NCBI GenBank assembly: GCA_947446865.1
Contig: CANFHX010000022.1
Location: forward strand, 1-45,930
Origin: Flavobacteriaceae bacterium
GTDB lineage: Bacteria > Bacteroidota > Bacteroidia > Flavobacteriales > Flavobacteriaceae
DNA length: 45,930 nt
Direction of reading: 5' to 3'
Under the pieces are notes generated by a model. It saw only the letters and a list, made by a program, of their open reading frames with translations. It had not been told where the DNA came from and ran no database searches. Of the stretch, positions 16,077-24,996 are shown one piece after another. The stretch's first letter is position 1; every line of letters begins with the position of its first letter. A program made the position numbers and the translations under genes.

Positions 16077-17428
16077 TGAAAGAATTAATAAACAGTTTAA
16101 AAGGAGATAAAGTCATCTGGGCATTCGTAGCCTTGTTGGCGCTATTTTCCTTTATGCCTGTTTTTAGTGCAAGTAGTAACTTGGCTTACATGCGCCATGG
16201 TTCTGGAAATGCGATAACCTATTTGCTAAAACACGCAGTGCACATTTTTATTGGGTTCATCATTATTTATCAAATACACAAAGTTCCCTACCATTATTTT
16301 AGAGGAATTTCACGAATAGCATTGCCAATTATCTGGGGACTCTTATTTTACACTTTAGTTAGGGGTACTGTTATTGATGGGGCCAATGCAAGTCGTTGGA
16401 TGGTCATTCCTTTAATAGGAATTTCCTTCCAAACTTCTACGCTTGCAGCCATTGTTTTGTATGTATATGTTGCTCGATATTTATCTAAAACTAGAGAAGA
16501 AAAAGTAAGTTTTCAATCCTCTTTGATAGAGTTATGGCTGCCGGTATTTATAACATTAGCGTTTATTTTACCTGCCAATTTCTCTACTGCAGCATTGATT
16601 TTTGCAATGGTAATTATGTTGGCTTTTATTGGTAGATATCCAATAAAATACATTGCTATTATAATTGGAACTGGTATTGCAGCATTAGTACTATTTATTT
16701 TAGTGGTAATTGCATTTCCAGATGCCTTTAAGAATAGGGTAGATACTTGGAAAAACCGAATCGAAAATTTCACTAGTGATAAACCGGGTGAGGATGATTA
16801 TCAAATTGAAAAAGCAAAAATTGCAATTGCAACAGGAGGAGTTTATGGTCTAGGACCAGGGAAAAGCGTTCAGAAAAATTTCCTTCCGCAATCTTCTTCC
16901 GATTTTATATTTGCAATTATTGTAGAAGAATATGGTCTATTAGGAGCCTTAACGATTCTAGGATTGTATTTGCTTTTGTTGTTCCGATTTGTCATTGCGG
17001 CACATAAAGCCAATTCTATGTTCGGCAAATTAGTAGTCGTCGGACTCGGATTTCCAATAGTCTTTCAGGCAATAATTAACATGGCGGTTGCAGTAGAATT
17101 ATTGCCAGTAACCGGACAAACGTTGCCGCTAATTAGTTCAGGAGGAAGTTCCATTTGGATGACTTGTATTGCTATCGGAATTATTCTTAGTGTAACCAAG
17201 AAAGACGAAGAAATAGCCCAAGAGTTAGAAGAAAAACAATTGCGAGAAGACGCTCTTCAAAAACTTATCGACAAACAATTGCAAGAAGACGAAGACGAAG
17301 AAGCAGATGAAAATCAGGAGAAAGTAAATCAAATGAAGGCTTCTATTAAAAATAAAATTATAGAAGACAATCAAGAAGATTATTCAATTACTGAAAATCC
17401 AATGAAAGCAGTTTTACGTAAAAAATAA
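16076..17428 (+). CDS. ftsW: Septal peptidoglycan polymerase FtsW
   Basis: SEDS-family glycosyltransferase that polymerises lipid II at the septum together with FtsI. About ten membrane helices occupy residues 15-385. GANASRWM (about 102-109) and LPLISSGGSS (about 349-358) match SEDS hallmarks. The usual FQPSE after GANASRW reads FQTST here. The last 65 residues are a highly charged cytoplasmic tail rich in Glu, Gln and Lys (KKDEEIAQELEEKQ onward), probably coiled-coil, which may be a binding site for other divisome proteins. 450 aa is long for the family because of this tail. Confidence 0.94.
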   Translation: MKELINSLKGDKVIWAFVALLALFSFMPVFSASSNLAYMRHGSGNAITYLLKHAVHIFIGFIIIYQIHKVPYHYFRGISRIALPIIWGLLFYTLVRGTVIDGANASRWMVIPLIGISFQTSTLAAIVLYVYVARYLSKTREEKVSFQSSLIELWLPVFITLAFILPANFSTAALIFAMVIMLAFIGRYPIKYIAIIIGTGIAALVLFILVVIAFPDAFKNRVDTWKNRIENFTSDKPGEDDYQIEKAKIAIATGGVYGLGPGKSVQKNFLPQSSSDFIFAIIVEEYGLLGALTILGLYLLLLFRFVIAAHKANSMFGKLVVVGLGFPIVFQAIINMAVAVELLPVTGQTLPLISSGGSSIWMTCIAIGIILSVTKKDEEIAQELEEKQLREDALQKLIDKQLQEDEDEEADENQEKVNQMKASIKNKIIEDNQEDYSITENPMKAVLRKK

Positions 17429-17460
17429 ACTTTGTGACTTAGCGCCTTAGTGGCAGAAAA
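17429..17460 (+). repeat. Octamer array before murG
   Basis: Three 8-mers in phase, ACTTTGTG, ACTTAGCG and CCTTAGTG (17429-17452), then a diverged fourth, fill the 37-base ftsW-murG spacer. The CTTAG core is shared with the leaders of murC and dnaG. Confidence 0.6.
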
Positions 17461-17465
17461 TAAAG

Positions 17466-18581
17466 ATGAAAAAATATAAATTCATATTAAGTGGTGGCGG
17501 AACTGGAGGACATATTTATCCTGCGGTTGCAATTGCCAATGAATTGAAAACGCGTTTTCCAGATGCCGAAATTCTTTTTGTTGGAGCACAAGACAAAATG
17601 GAAATGCAAAAAGTACCTCAAGCAGGCTACAAAATTGAAGGTCTTTGGATTGCTGGTTTGCAACGAAAACTAACATTACAAAATCTAATGTTTCCATTCA
17701 AGTTGCTAAGCAGTTTATGGAAATCTCGAAAAATAATAAAAAAATTCCAACCCGATGCCGTGATTGGAACAGGTGGTTTTGCAAGCGGACCTTTGTTGCA
17801 AGTTGCAAATAGTTGTAACATTCCAACGGTAATTCAAGAGCAAAATTCGTATCCCGGAATTACCAATAAACTGTTGAGCAAAAAGGCAAATGCAATTTGT
17901 GTGGCTTATGAAAATTTAGAGCGATTTTTTCCAAAAGAAAAGATAGTTTTCACCGGGAATCCGGTGCGCCAAGATTTGTTGGATATCGATTCGAAAAGAG
18001 AAGATGGTATTGCTTATTTTAAATTAGATGCTTCAAAAAAAACACTTTTGGTTCTTGGCGGAAGCCTTGGTGCTAGAAGAGTGAACCAATTAATAGAAAA
18101 AGAATTGGATTTTTTTATTGCAAATGATATTCAGGTTCTTTGGCAATGTGGTAAGTTGTATTATGAAGAGTATAAAAAATACGATGGCGGTTTCCAACAA
18201 CAACCTACCACCTTTCAAAACGTTCAAGTAGTTGCTTTTATTGACAGAATGGATTTGATTTATGCTGCTGCTGATTTCGTGATTTCGCGCGCTGGAGCAT
18301 CCTCGGTTTCGGAATTGTGTTTGGTAGGAAAACCAACTATTTTCATTCCGTCACCTAATGTGGCAGAAGACCATCAAACCAAAAACGCAAAGGCAATTGT
18401 AGATAAGAGCGGAGCAATACTTCTTAAAGAAAATGAGTTAGAAGAAAAGTTTGAAACAACATTTACCGATTTAATTTCGAACGAAAATTTGCAAAACGAA
18501 TTAAGTCAAAACATAAAGAAATTGGCTAAGCCCAATGCCACAAAAGATATCGTCGAGCAAATAATAAAATTGATAAAATAA
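17466..18581 (+). CDS. murG: Lipid II synthase MurG (UDP-GlcNAc transferase)
   Basis: Peripheral membrane GT-B glycosyltransferase that adds GlcNAc to lipid I on the cytoplasmic face. The glycine-rich loop GGGTGGH at 10-16, the second loop [17 protein letters not shown], and the C-terminal donor-binding region [11 protein letters not shown] with the HQTKNA segment are present. 371 aa is normal. It follows ftsW after an octamer-repeat spacer of 37 bases and feeds the MurG product to FtsW. Confidence 0.96.
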   Translation: MKKYKFILSGGGTGGHIYPAVAIANELKTRFPDAEILFVGAQDKMEMQKVPQAGYKIEGLWIAGLQRKLTLQNLMFPFKLLSSLWKSRKIIKKFQPDAVIGTGGFASGPLLQVANSCNIPTVIQEQNSYPGITNKLLSKKANAICVAYENLERFFPKEKIVFTGNPVRQDLLDIDSKREDGIAYFKLDASKKTLLVLGGSLGARRVNQLIEKELDFFIANDIQVLWQCGKLYYEEYKKYDGGFQQQPTTFQNVQVVAFIDRMDLIYAAADFVISRAGASSVSELCLVGKPTIFIPSPNVAEDHQTKNAKAIVDKSGAILLKENELEEKFETTFTDLISNENLQNELSQNIKKLAKPNATKDIVEQIIKLIK

Positions 18582-18590
18582 CTGCTAAAA

Positions 18591-18630
18591 CCTTAGAGCC
18601 TTAGTTTCTCAGAACCTTAGTAACTTAAAC
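18591..18630 (+). repeat. Octamer array before murC
   Basis: Five 8-mers in phase from 18591 to 18630: CCTTAGAG, CCTTAGTT, TCTCAGAA, CCTTAGTA and ACTTAAAC; the murC ATG is at 18634. The array makes up most of the 52-base spacer. Confidence 0.65.
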
Positions 18631-18633
18631 AAA

Positions 18634-19974
18634 ATGAACCTAAACCAAATACATAACGTCTATTTTATCGGAATTGGAGGCATCGGAATGAGTGCCCTAG
18701 CACGCTATTTCCAAAACATAGGAAAGAAGGTGTCGGGTTACGATAAAACGCCAACCATGCTTACCGATGAGTTGATTGCAGGCGGAATGGATATTCATTT
18801 TGAGGATACTATAAGTGCAATTCCAGCCGATTTTTATATAGAAAATACTCTAGTAATTGTTACACCTGCGGTGCCGGTTTCACATTCGGAATGGAATTAT
18901 TTTATCGAACGAGAATACGTAATTAAAAAACGCGCCGAAGTACTTGGTTTAATAACTAAAGATACCTTTTGCTTTGCAGTTGCAGGAACGCACGGAAAAA
19001 CTACAACGTCTAGTATTCTCGGACATATTTTATACGAAAGTGGCGCTGATGTTACGGCGTTCCTTGGCGGAATTGTAGAAAACTACCATTCTAATTTAAT
19101 TGGAAGTGGAAAAACAATTACTGTGGTAGAAGCCGATGAATTTGATCGGTCCTTCTTGCATTTATATCCCAATATTGCATGTGTAACCTCTATGGATGCA
19201 GACCATTTGGATATTTATGGAGATAAAGAAGCAATAGAAGAATCCTTTAGAGAATTTGCCGATAAAGTAGAGGATAAAACTAAACTATTCGTTCCAAAAG
19301 GATTGGATTTAGAGGGGTTGACTATAGCAATAAATGAAGAAGCATTTTTTAAAGCATTTAATATAAGAATAGAAAACAGCAGTTATGTTTTTGATGTGCA
19401 AACACCATCGGAAACCATTCAAAATATTGCCTTCGGTTTACCGGGGCATCATAATTTGATGAACGCATTAATGGCATTGGCAATGGCTAAAACCTATGGC
19501 ACTTCTTCGGATGCTATAGTAAAAGCATTGGCTACTTTTAAAGGAGTGCAACGACGTTTTTCCTATCAAATAAAATCCGATAAATTAGTTTATATTGATG
19601 ATTACGCACACCATCCTACCGAAATAAATGCAGTGCATCAAGCGGTTAGAGAATTGTATCCGAATCAAAAAGTGTTGGCGATTTTTCAACCCCATTTATT
19701 TAGTAGAACTAAAGATTTCGCTGACGACTTTGCCAAAAGTTTGTCGCAATTTGATGAAGTGTTAGTGTTAGATATTTATCCAGCACGAGAATTGCCAATG
19801 AAAGGAATTACCTCTTCTTGGTTGCTAGAAAAAATGACTAACGAGAATAAAAAATTAGTTTCTAAAGCCGATTTAATTCCGTCCATTTTAGCATCCAATG
19901 CTACAGTGATTGTTACCATTGGAGCTGGTGATATAGGCGAATTAGTACCATCCATTAAAATAGCATTATCATGA
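18634..19974 (+). CDS. murC: UDP-MurNAc:L-alanine ligase MurC
   Basis: First amino-acid ligase of peptidoglycan precursor synthesis. The N-terminal UDP-binding motif GIGGIGMS (13-20), the ATPase motif GTHGKTTT at 118-125, EADEFDRSF, and DDYAHHPTE with the QPHLFSRT segment in the C-terminal domain are typical. The 446-aa length fits. The last bases overlap ftsQ (ATGA), so MurC and FtsQ are translationally coupled. No ddl gene follows, unlike in Proteobacteria. Confidence 0.96.
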   Translation: MNLNQIHNVYFIGIGGIGMSALARYFQNIGKKVSGYDKTPTMLTDELIAGGMDIHFEDTISAIPADFYIENTLVIVTPAVPVSHSEWNYFIEREYVIKKRAEVLGLITKDTFCFAVAGTHGKTTTSSILGHILYESGADVTAFLGGIVENYHSNLIGSGKTITVVEADEFDRSFLHLYPNIACVTSMDADHLDIYGDKEAIEESFREFADKVEDKTKLFVPKGLDLEGLTIAINEEAFFKAFNIRIENSSYVFDVQTPSETIQNIAFGLPGHHNLMNALMALAMAKTYGTSSDAIVKALATFKGVQRRFSYQIKSDKLVYIDDYAHHPTEINAVHQAVRELYPNQKVLAIFQPHLFSRTKDFADDFAKSLSQFDEVLVLDIYPARELPMKGITSSWLLEKMTNENKKLVSKADLIPSILASNATVIVTIGAGDIGELVPSIKIALS

Positions 19975-20693
19975 AATTTTTAAATTGGATTAACATACGA
20001 TTACTACTGATGTTTGCATTGGTTGTGTTTTTATATTCTTTCACGTCTAATAGAAATTCCCATCGGAAATTACTTAAAGCAGAGGTGATTTTTGTTGGAA
20101 ATCAAGACAATTTTATTGCTGCTAAAACGGTTAATAAATTGTTAATAGAAAATAATCAAGGTGTGCAAAGTATAGCAAAATCGGACTTAAATTTGGAAAG
20201 ATTGGAAAATTCTATCAACAATAATCCTATGGTTGAAAAAGCACAGGTTTATGTAAGTGTTGATGGTGTCCTAAAAGCAGTGGTAAAAGAAAAGAGGCCT
20301 ATCGCTAGAGTGTTGGACGGCGATGCAGCTTATTATTTAGATTATCAAGGAAATACGATGCCGTTGTCGGATATAAATACGGCAAGAGTACCTTTGTTTT
20401 TTGGAAAAATAAACACCAAAAATAAACGGAAATTAACGGAGGTTTTGAAGTTGATTTACGACGATGAATTTTTGAAAAAAAACATCATTGGAGTAGCATT
20501 AGATGCGAACGAAGACTTGCAAATGACCAATAGGAATTTTGATTACCAAATTGAGTTTGGTAAAATGGTTCATGTAGAGAAGAAATTTAAAAATTATAAA
20601 GCTTTTTTTCAGAAAGCAGTTTTAGATAGTTCGCTTTATAAATACAAAAAAATTAATTTGAGATTCAACCATCAAGTTGTTTGTACCAAATAA
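19971..20693 (+). CDS. ftsQ: Cell division protein FtsQ/DivIB
   Basis: A 240-aa bitopic membrane protein: membrane helix at about 10-27 (LLLMFALVVFLYSF), then a periplasmic part with a POTRA-like beginning (AEVIFVGNQDNFIAAKTVNKLL, then NPMVEKAQVYVSVDGVLKAVVKEKRPIARV). FtsQ recruits FtsL/FtsB and links early and late divisome proteins. Sequence similarity in this family is weak; the call uses topology, POTRA pattern and position between murC and ftsA. The start overlaps the murC stop by four bases. Confidence 0.9.
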   Translation: MKFLNWINIRLLLMFALVVFLYSFTSNRNSHRKLLKAEVIFVGNQDNFIAAKTVNKLLIENNQGVQSIAKSDLNLERLENSINNNPMVEKAQVYVSVDGVLKAVVKEKRPIARVLDGDAAYYLDYQGNTMPLSDINTARVPLFFGKINTKNKRKLTEVLKLIYDDEFLKKNIIGVALDANEDLQMTNRNFDYQIEFGKMVHVEKKFKNYKAFFQKAVLDSSLYKYKKINLRFNHQVVCTK

Positions 20694-20758
20694 CAAAATA
20701 GGAATCTTAAGTAAAAGGAAATAGATTAGATAGTGCATCAGGCAAATTAGTTGACGAC

Positions 20759-22168
20759 ATGGAGAATAGAGAAAACATTGCGGTAGGCTTAGATATTGGA
20801 ACTACGAAAATCGTAGCGATGATTGGCAAGAAAAACGAATATGGCAAACTTGAAATTTTAGGCATTGGAAAAGCTAAAAGTTTAGGTGTTGCAAGAGGAG
20901 TAGTGAATAACATCACGCAAACTATTCAATCCATCCAACAAGCAGTTATTGAAGCCGAAGAAAATTCAGGTTATAAAATTAATGATGTCGTAGTTGGAAT
21001 TGCTGGACAACACATTCGTAGTATTCAACATACCGATTATATTAGTAGAAGTAATCATGACGAAGTAATAAAGCAACAGGACATACAATTATTAATAGAT
21101 CAAGTTCATAAATTGGCAATGTTGCCAGGGGAAGAAATTATCCATGTCTTGCCACAAGAATATAAAATAGATGGGCAATCGGAAATAAAAGAGCCTATTG
21201 GAATGTATGGTGCAAGACTAGAAGCAACTTTTCATGTGGTAGTTGGGCAAGCATCGTCTATTAGAAATATTATAAAATGCGTTCAAAGCACCGGGATTGA
21301 ATTGTCCGGATTAACATTAGAACCTTTGGCTTCGTCAGAGGCGGTGTTAAGTCAAGAAGAAAAAGAGGCTGGTGTTGCCTTAATTGATATAGGAGGAGGA
21401 ACAACCGATTTAGCTATTTTTAAAGATGGCATTATTCGCCATACCGCAGTAGTTCCTTTTGGGGGAAATGTAATTACAGAAGATATAAAACAAGGATGTT
21501 CTATAATTGAAACCCAAGCGGAATTATTAAAAGTGAAATTTGGATCGGCTTGGCCAGGAGAAAATAAAGACAATGAAATAGTTTCCATTCCTGGATTAAG
21601 AGGAAGAGAACCAAAAGAAATATCCTTAAAAAACTTATCAAAAATAATCCATGCTCGTGTAGTGGAAATTATTGAACAAGTTTTTGCAGAAATAAAAGCA
21701 TACGGACATGACGATCCAAGAAAGAAATTAATTGCTGGAATTGTGTTAACTGGTGGTGGCGCACAACTCTTACATATAAAGCAGTTGGTAGAATACATTA
21801 CCGGTATGGATACTAGAATAGGATATCCAAACGAACATTTAGCAGGAAATTCAGGTGAAACAGTATCCAGTCCATTATTTGCCACAGCAGTTGGGCTTGT
21901 AATGAAAAGTGATGCTAATAATACACAAAGCGCTTCCATTGCTCAGGCAATAACTACTGAGGAAATAGCAAAGCCAACCGTAGTAGCTAAAACTTCGCAA
22001 CCTCTGCCAGAAGAGGTAGAAGAGGTAATAGAGGTGGAAGCAGAAGATACACCTGTTAAGACACCACCTAAGAAAAAAATTAAGGACCCTAGAGATCCAG
22101 ATGTTGAAGATTCTTTTATGGATAAGATTTTAGGAAAGTTCAAAGAATTTTTAGACAAAGCAGAGTAA
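20759..22168 (+). CDS. ftsA: Cell division protein FtsA
   Basis: Actin-like ATPase that tethers FtsZ to the membrane. The phosphate-1 motif AVGLDIGTTKIVAMIG (about 8-23), the SHS2/1C insert (about 85-165), the phosphate-2 motif LIDIGGGTTDLA (about 207-218) and the adenosine motif IVLTGGGAQL are visible. A linker rich in Glu, Pro and Lys (about 400-450) leads to a C-terminal amphipathic helix (DKILGKFKEFLDK) that fits the membrane-targeting sequence. 469 aa is longer than E. coli FtsA because of this linker. Start ATG at 20759, 65 bases after ftsQ. Confidence 0.95.
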   Translation: MENRENIAVGLDIGTTKIVAMIGKKNEYGKLEILGIGKAKSLGVARGVVNNITQTIQSIQQAVIEAEENSGYKINDVVVGIAGQHIRSIQHTDYISRSNHDEVIKQQDIQLLIDQVHKLAMLPGEEIIHVLPQEYKIDGQSEIKEPIGMYGARLEATFHVVVGQASSIRNIIKCVQSTGIELSGLTLEPLASSEAVLSQEEKEAGVALIDIGGGTTDLAIFKDGIIRHTAVVPFGGNVITEDIKQGCSIIETQAELLKVKFGSAWPGENKDNEIVSIPGLRGREPKEISLKNLSKIIHARVVEIIEQVFAEIKAYGHDDPRKKLIAGIVLTGGGAQLLHIKQLVEYITGMDTRIGYPNEHLAGNSGETVSSPLFATAVGLVMKSDANNTQSASIAQAITTEEIAKPTVVAKTSQPLPEEVEEVIEVEAEDTPVKTPPKKKIKDPRDPDVEDSFMDKILGKFKEFLDKAE

Positions 22169-22220
22169 CCTATATATAAGGTATAAAAAATAGAATTAAA
22201 AAAATAAAACCCAAAATAGT

Positions 22221-24194
22221 ATGATGAGCAACTCAGAAATTGGAAGCATCTCATTTGATTTACCTAAAAATCAATCTAATGTGATTAAAGTTATTGGAGT
22301 AGGTGGCGGTGGAAGCAACGCTATCAACCACATGTTTAAACAAGGAATCAAAGGAGTTGATTTTATTGTTTGTAACACCGATTCACAAGCACTACAAAAT
22401 AGCCCAGTGCCTAATAAAATTCAGTTAGGGGTAAACCTAACCGAAGGATTAGGAGCGGGAGCAAATCCAGATGTTGGACAACAATCTGCAATAGAAAGTG
22501 TTGGCGATATCGAAAAAATGTTAGACAGTAATACCAAAATGGTTTTTATCACCGCAGGAATGGGTGGTGGAACCGGAACAGGTGCTGCGCCAGTAATTGC
22601 TCAATTGGCGAAAGAAAGAGATATTCTTACTGTTGGAATTGTAACCTTGCCGTTTTCTTTTGAAGGAAAGGTACGTCAAGACCAAGCAAAATTAGGAATA
22701 GAAAAATTGCGCAAGCAAGTCGATTCTTTAATTGTAATTAACAATAATAAACTGAGAGAAGTTTATGGAAACCTTGGTTTCAAAGCGGGATTTTCTAAAG
22801 CGGACGAAGTTTTGGCTACAGCCTCAAGAGGAATTGCGGAAGTAATTACCCACCACTATACTCAAAACATCGATTTAAGAGATGTTAAAACTGTTTTATT
22901 TAATAGCGGAACAGCAATCATGGGGTCTTCCAATTCTTCTGGAGACAACAGAGCTAAAGAAGCTATTATTGCAGCCTTAGATTCTCCATTATTAGATGAT
23001 AATAAAATCACTGGTGCCAAAAACGTATTGTTGCTCATCGTTTCAGGTACTAATGAAATCACTATGGATGAAATTGCGGAGATCAATGAACACATTCAAG
23101 CAGAAGCTGGAAACAATGCCAATATTATTATGGGTGTTGGGGAAGACGAAAGCTTGGGTGATTCTATTGCAGTTACAATTATCGCTACGGGGTTTAATGT
23201 AGAACAGCAAGATGGAATCATTAATAACGAACCTAAAAAAATCATCCTTCAATTAGAAGAAGATCAAAAAATGGTTCACGACTTAACTCAAAAAACCATT
23301 GCTAATTTTCAGTCGGTTACTGAAGCTCCTATAGAAAGAAAAGAAGAAAAAATCATTTTCGAATTATTAGAAGAAGAAATTAGTGCAGCTCCAGTTGTTG
23401 CTGAATTAGTTATTGAAGAACAATTTTTTGCTGAGCCAATTGCTGCAAAAGCAGAAAGTGATTTAGTGGCAATGAACGAATTCATTCGCAATTTGGATGT
23501 GACTTTTGAAATTGTTTCTCCTATTAATGAAATTGAATTTCATTTTACCAATCCTGTCGTTAATGAAATTAAAGTAAACGAACCTAAAGTAATAGCTAGA
23601 GAAGAAGAGCAAATCACTTTTTCGTTTGATTTGCCAATTGCAAAACCTGTAGAAAATGTTCAAGAAGAAAAAATCATTTTCGACTTTTCTTCAGAAGCAA
23701 ATAACATTAAAGTTAACGAGCCAATTGAATTTGTTTCCGTTACCGAGTTAAATGAAAATGGGGTAATTAAATATTCTTTAGAAGAATATATGGAAGTGGA
23801 AAACGATTTATTGACTTCCAAACCAGTTGCAAATAATGCAGAACCAATTGAAGAATCGTTAAATTTCACTATGAAAGTTTCCGATGTTGCTAAACCAACT
23901 TATGCTACGCATACAATAGAAGATATTTCTCCGATGGAAATGACCATCGAAGAAACGTTAAAAATCCGTGCAGACGAAAGAAGAAGAAAGTTGAAAGATT
24001 TCAATTATAAGTTTCACAACAACCCATCTCGTATTGAAGAATTAGAAAAAGAACCAGCTTATAAAAGAGTAGGTCTTGATTTGACCGAGAATAATAACTA
24101 TAATAATAATTCTAGAATGTCTTTAGGAATGGATAGTAATGACGATGTGCAATTGCGATCTAATAATTCCTTTCTTCATGACAATGTAGATTAA
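22221..24194 (+). CDS. ftsZ: Cell division GTPase FtsZ with long C-terminal linker
   Basis: Tubulin-like GTPase that forms the Z-ring. The GTP-binding motif GGGTGTG lies at 115-121, and the T7 loop NxDxxD at 216-221 (NIDLRD) supplies the catalytic Asp. The globular part ends near residue 330. A variable, strongly acidic linker of about 300 residues follows, far longer than in E. coli, then a conserved-looking segment (RRRKLKDFNYKFHNN) and a C-terminal peptide ending LRSNNSFLHDNVD, the probable site for FtsA. The linker repeats a short EEKIIFE/EEQITFSF-like motif three times. ATG at 22224 is an equally possible start. Confidence 0.96.
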   Translation: MMSNSEIGSISFDLPKNQSNVIKVIGVGGGGSNAINHMFKQGIKGVDFIVCNTDSQALQNSPVPNKIQLGVNLTEGLGAGANPDVGQQSAIESVGDIEKMLDSNTKMVFITAGMGGGTGTGAAPVIAQLAKERDILTVGIVTLPFSFEGKVRQDQAKLGIEKLRKQVDSLIVINNNKLREVYGNLGFKAGFSKADEVLATASRGIAEVITHHYTQNIDLRDVKTVLFNSGTAIMGSSNSSGDNRAKEAIIAALDSPLLDDNKITGAKNVLLLIVSGTNEITMDEIAEINEHIQAEAGNNANIIMGVGEDESLGDSIAVTIIATGFNVEQQDGIINNEPKKIILQLEEDQKMVHDLTQKTIANFQSVTEAPIERKEEKIIFELLEEEISAAPVVAELVIEEQFFAEPIAAKAESDLVAMNEFIRNLDVTFEIVSPINEIEFHFTNPVVNEIKVNEPKVIAREEEQITFSFDLPIAKPVENVQEEKIIFDFSSEANNIKVNEPIEFVSVTELNENGVIKYSLEEYMEVENDLLTSKPVANNAEPIEESLNFTMKVSDVAKPTYATHTIEDISPMEMTIEETLKIRADERRRKLKDFNYKFHNNPSRIEELEKEPAYKRVGLDLTENNNYNNNSRMSLGMDSNDDVQLRSNNSFLHDNVD

Positions 24195-24348
24195 TTGTAG
24201 TTTTAGAATTAAATAATTCAAGCTTTTAATCTTGGTTTTCGATAGGGAAAAATGAAAAAATGGAGGCATTAAAAACGCGATCATCAAGAAATTAAATAGC
24301 TTTTTGCAAAAAAATAAGAGTTAGAAATAACCACTAAATAAATAAAGA

Positions 24349-24798
24349 ATGAGTTTAGCTGTAAAAATCATGGACGAAATTAAAAACGCCATGAGAGCCA
24401 AAGATACTATTGCGTTGGAAGCCTTACGTGCTATTAAGTCGGAATTGCTTTTAGCCCAAACAGCCACTGGCACCAAAGAAGAAATCACGGAAGAGGAAGA
24501 AATCAAAATCCTACAACGGTTAGTGAAAATGCGTAAAGACAGTGCGTCCATCTTTGCTACTCAAAACCGTCCCGATTTAGTGGAACCCGAATTAGCACAA
24601 ATTGCCGTAATCGAAAAATTCCTTCCGGCACAATTGTCAGAAGGAGAAGTGGAAGCAATTGTTGCTAAAATAATTTCGGAAACTGGTGCAGCCGGAATTG
24701 CTTCTATGGGAAAAGTTATGGGATTAGCCTCCGCTCAAATAGGTGGTCAAGCCGAAGGTAAAACCATTTCTGCTATAGTTAAGAAGTTGTTGGGGTAG
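24349..24798 (+). CDS. GatB/YqeY domain-containing protein
   Basis: A 149-aa helical protein of the YqeY family, related to the C-terminal tail domain of the amidotransferase subunit GatB. Typical features are KNAMRAKDTIALEALRAIKSE, then LVKMRKDSASIF, EKFLPAQLSE and ASMGKVMG. The GatB tail binds tRNA, so a role near tRNA metabolism is possible but not shown. Start is ATG at 24349. A 154-base spacer after ftsZ holds no clear signal, so it may be the last gene of the dcw transcript or separate. A 14-unit heptamer array and a tRNA gene follow. Confidence 0.9.
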   Translation: MSLAVKIMDEIKNAMRAKDTIALEALRAIKSELLLAQTATGTKEEITEEEEIKILQRLVKMRKDSASIFATQNRPDLVEPELAQIAVIEKFLPAQLSEGEVEAIVAKIISETGAAGIASMGKVMGLASAQIGGQAEGKTISAIVKKLLG

Positions 24799-24807
24799 GC
24801 GACATAG

Positions 24808-24905
24808 TTTTAGGTCTTGGGTTCTAGGTCTTGGGTTCTAGGTCTTGGGTTCTGGTTTTAGGTTTTGGGTTTTGGAATTTGGAATTTGGAATTTGGATTT
24901 TCAAA
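24808..24905 (+). repeat. 14-unit heptamer array between yqeY and tRNA-Arg
   Basis: Fourteen 7-mers run from 24808 to 24905 without a phase slip. The first half alternates TCTTGGG and TTCTAGG (a 14-bp higher-order unit, three rounds); the second half turns into TTTGGAA three times and then diverges. TTTGGAA is the unit also seen before mraY. The array starts 9 bases after the yqeY stop and ends 17 bases before the tRNA. Confidence 0.85.
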
Positions 24906-24922
24906 TCCTCGTCCCTAAATTT

Positions 24923-24996
24923 GGCTGCGTAGTTCAACTGGATAGAATATCAGATTTCGGCTCTGATGGTTGCAGGTTCGAACCCTGCCGCGGTCA
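24923..24996 (+). tRNA. tRNA-Arg (anticodon TCG)
   Basis: A full cloverleaf of 74 bases fits. The acceptor stem GGCTGCG pairs with CGCGGTC with two G-U pairs; the anticodon stem TCAGA/TCTGA encloses loop TTTCGGC with anticodon TCG; the T-stem GCAGG/CCTGC encloses TTCGAAC. The discriminator base is A and CCA is not encoded. It reads CGA and related CGN arginine codons. Confidence 0.93.

Noticed and set aside
21352..21939. 195-codon open frame on the minus strand inside ftsA
   Set aside because: Shadow of a conserved ftsA frame, with low-complexity translation and no start signal.
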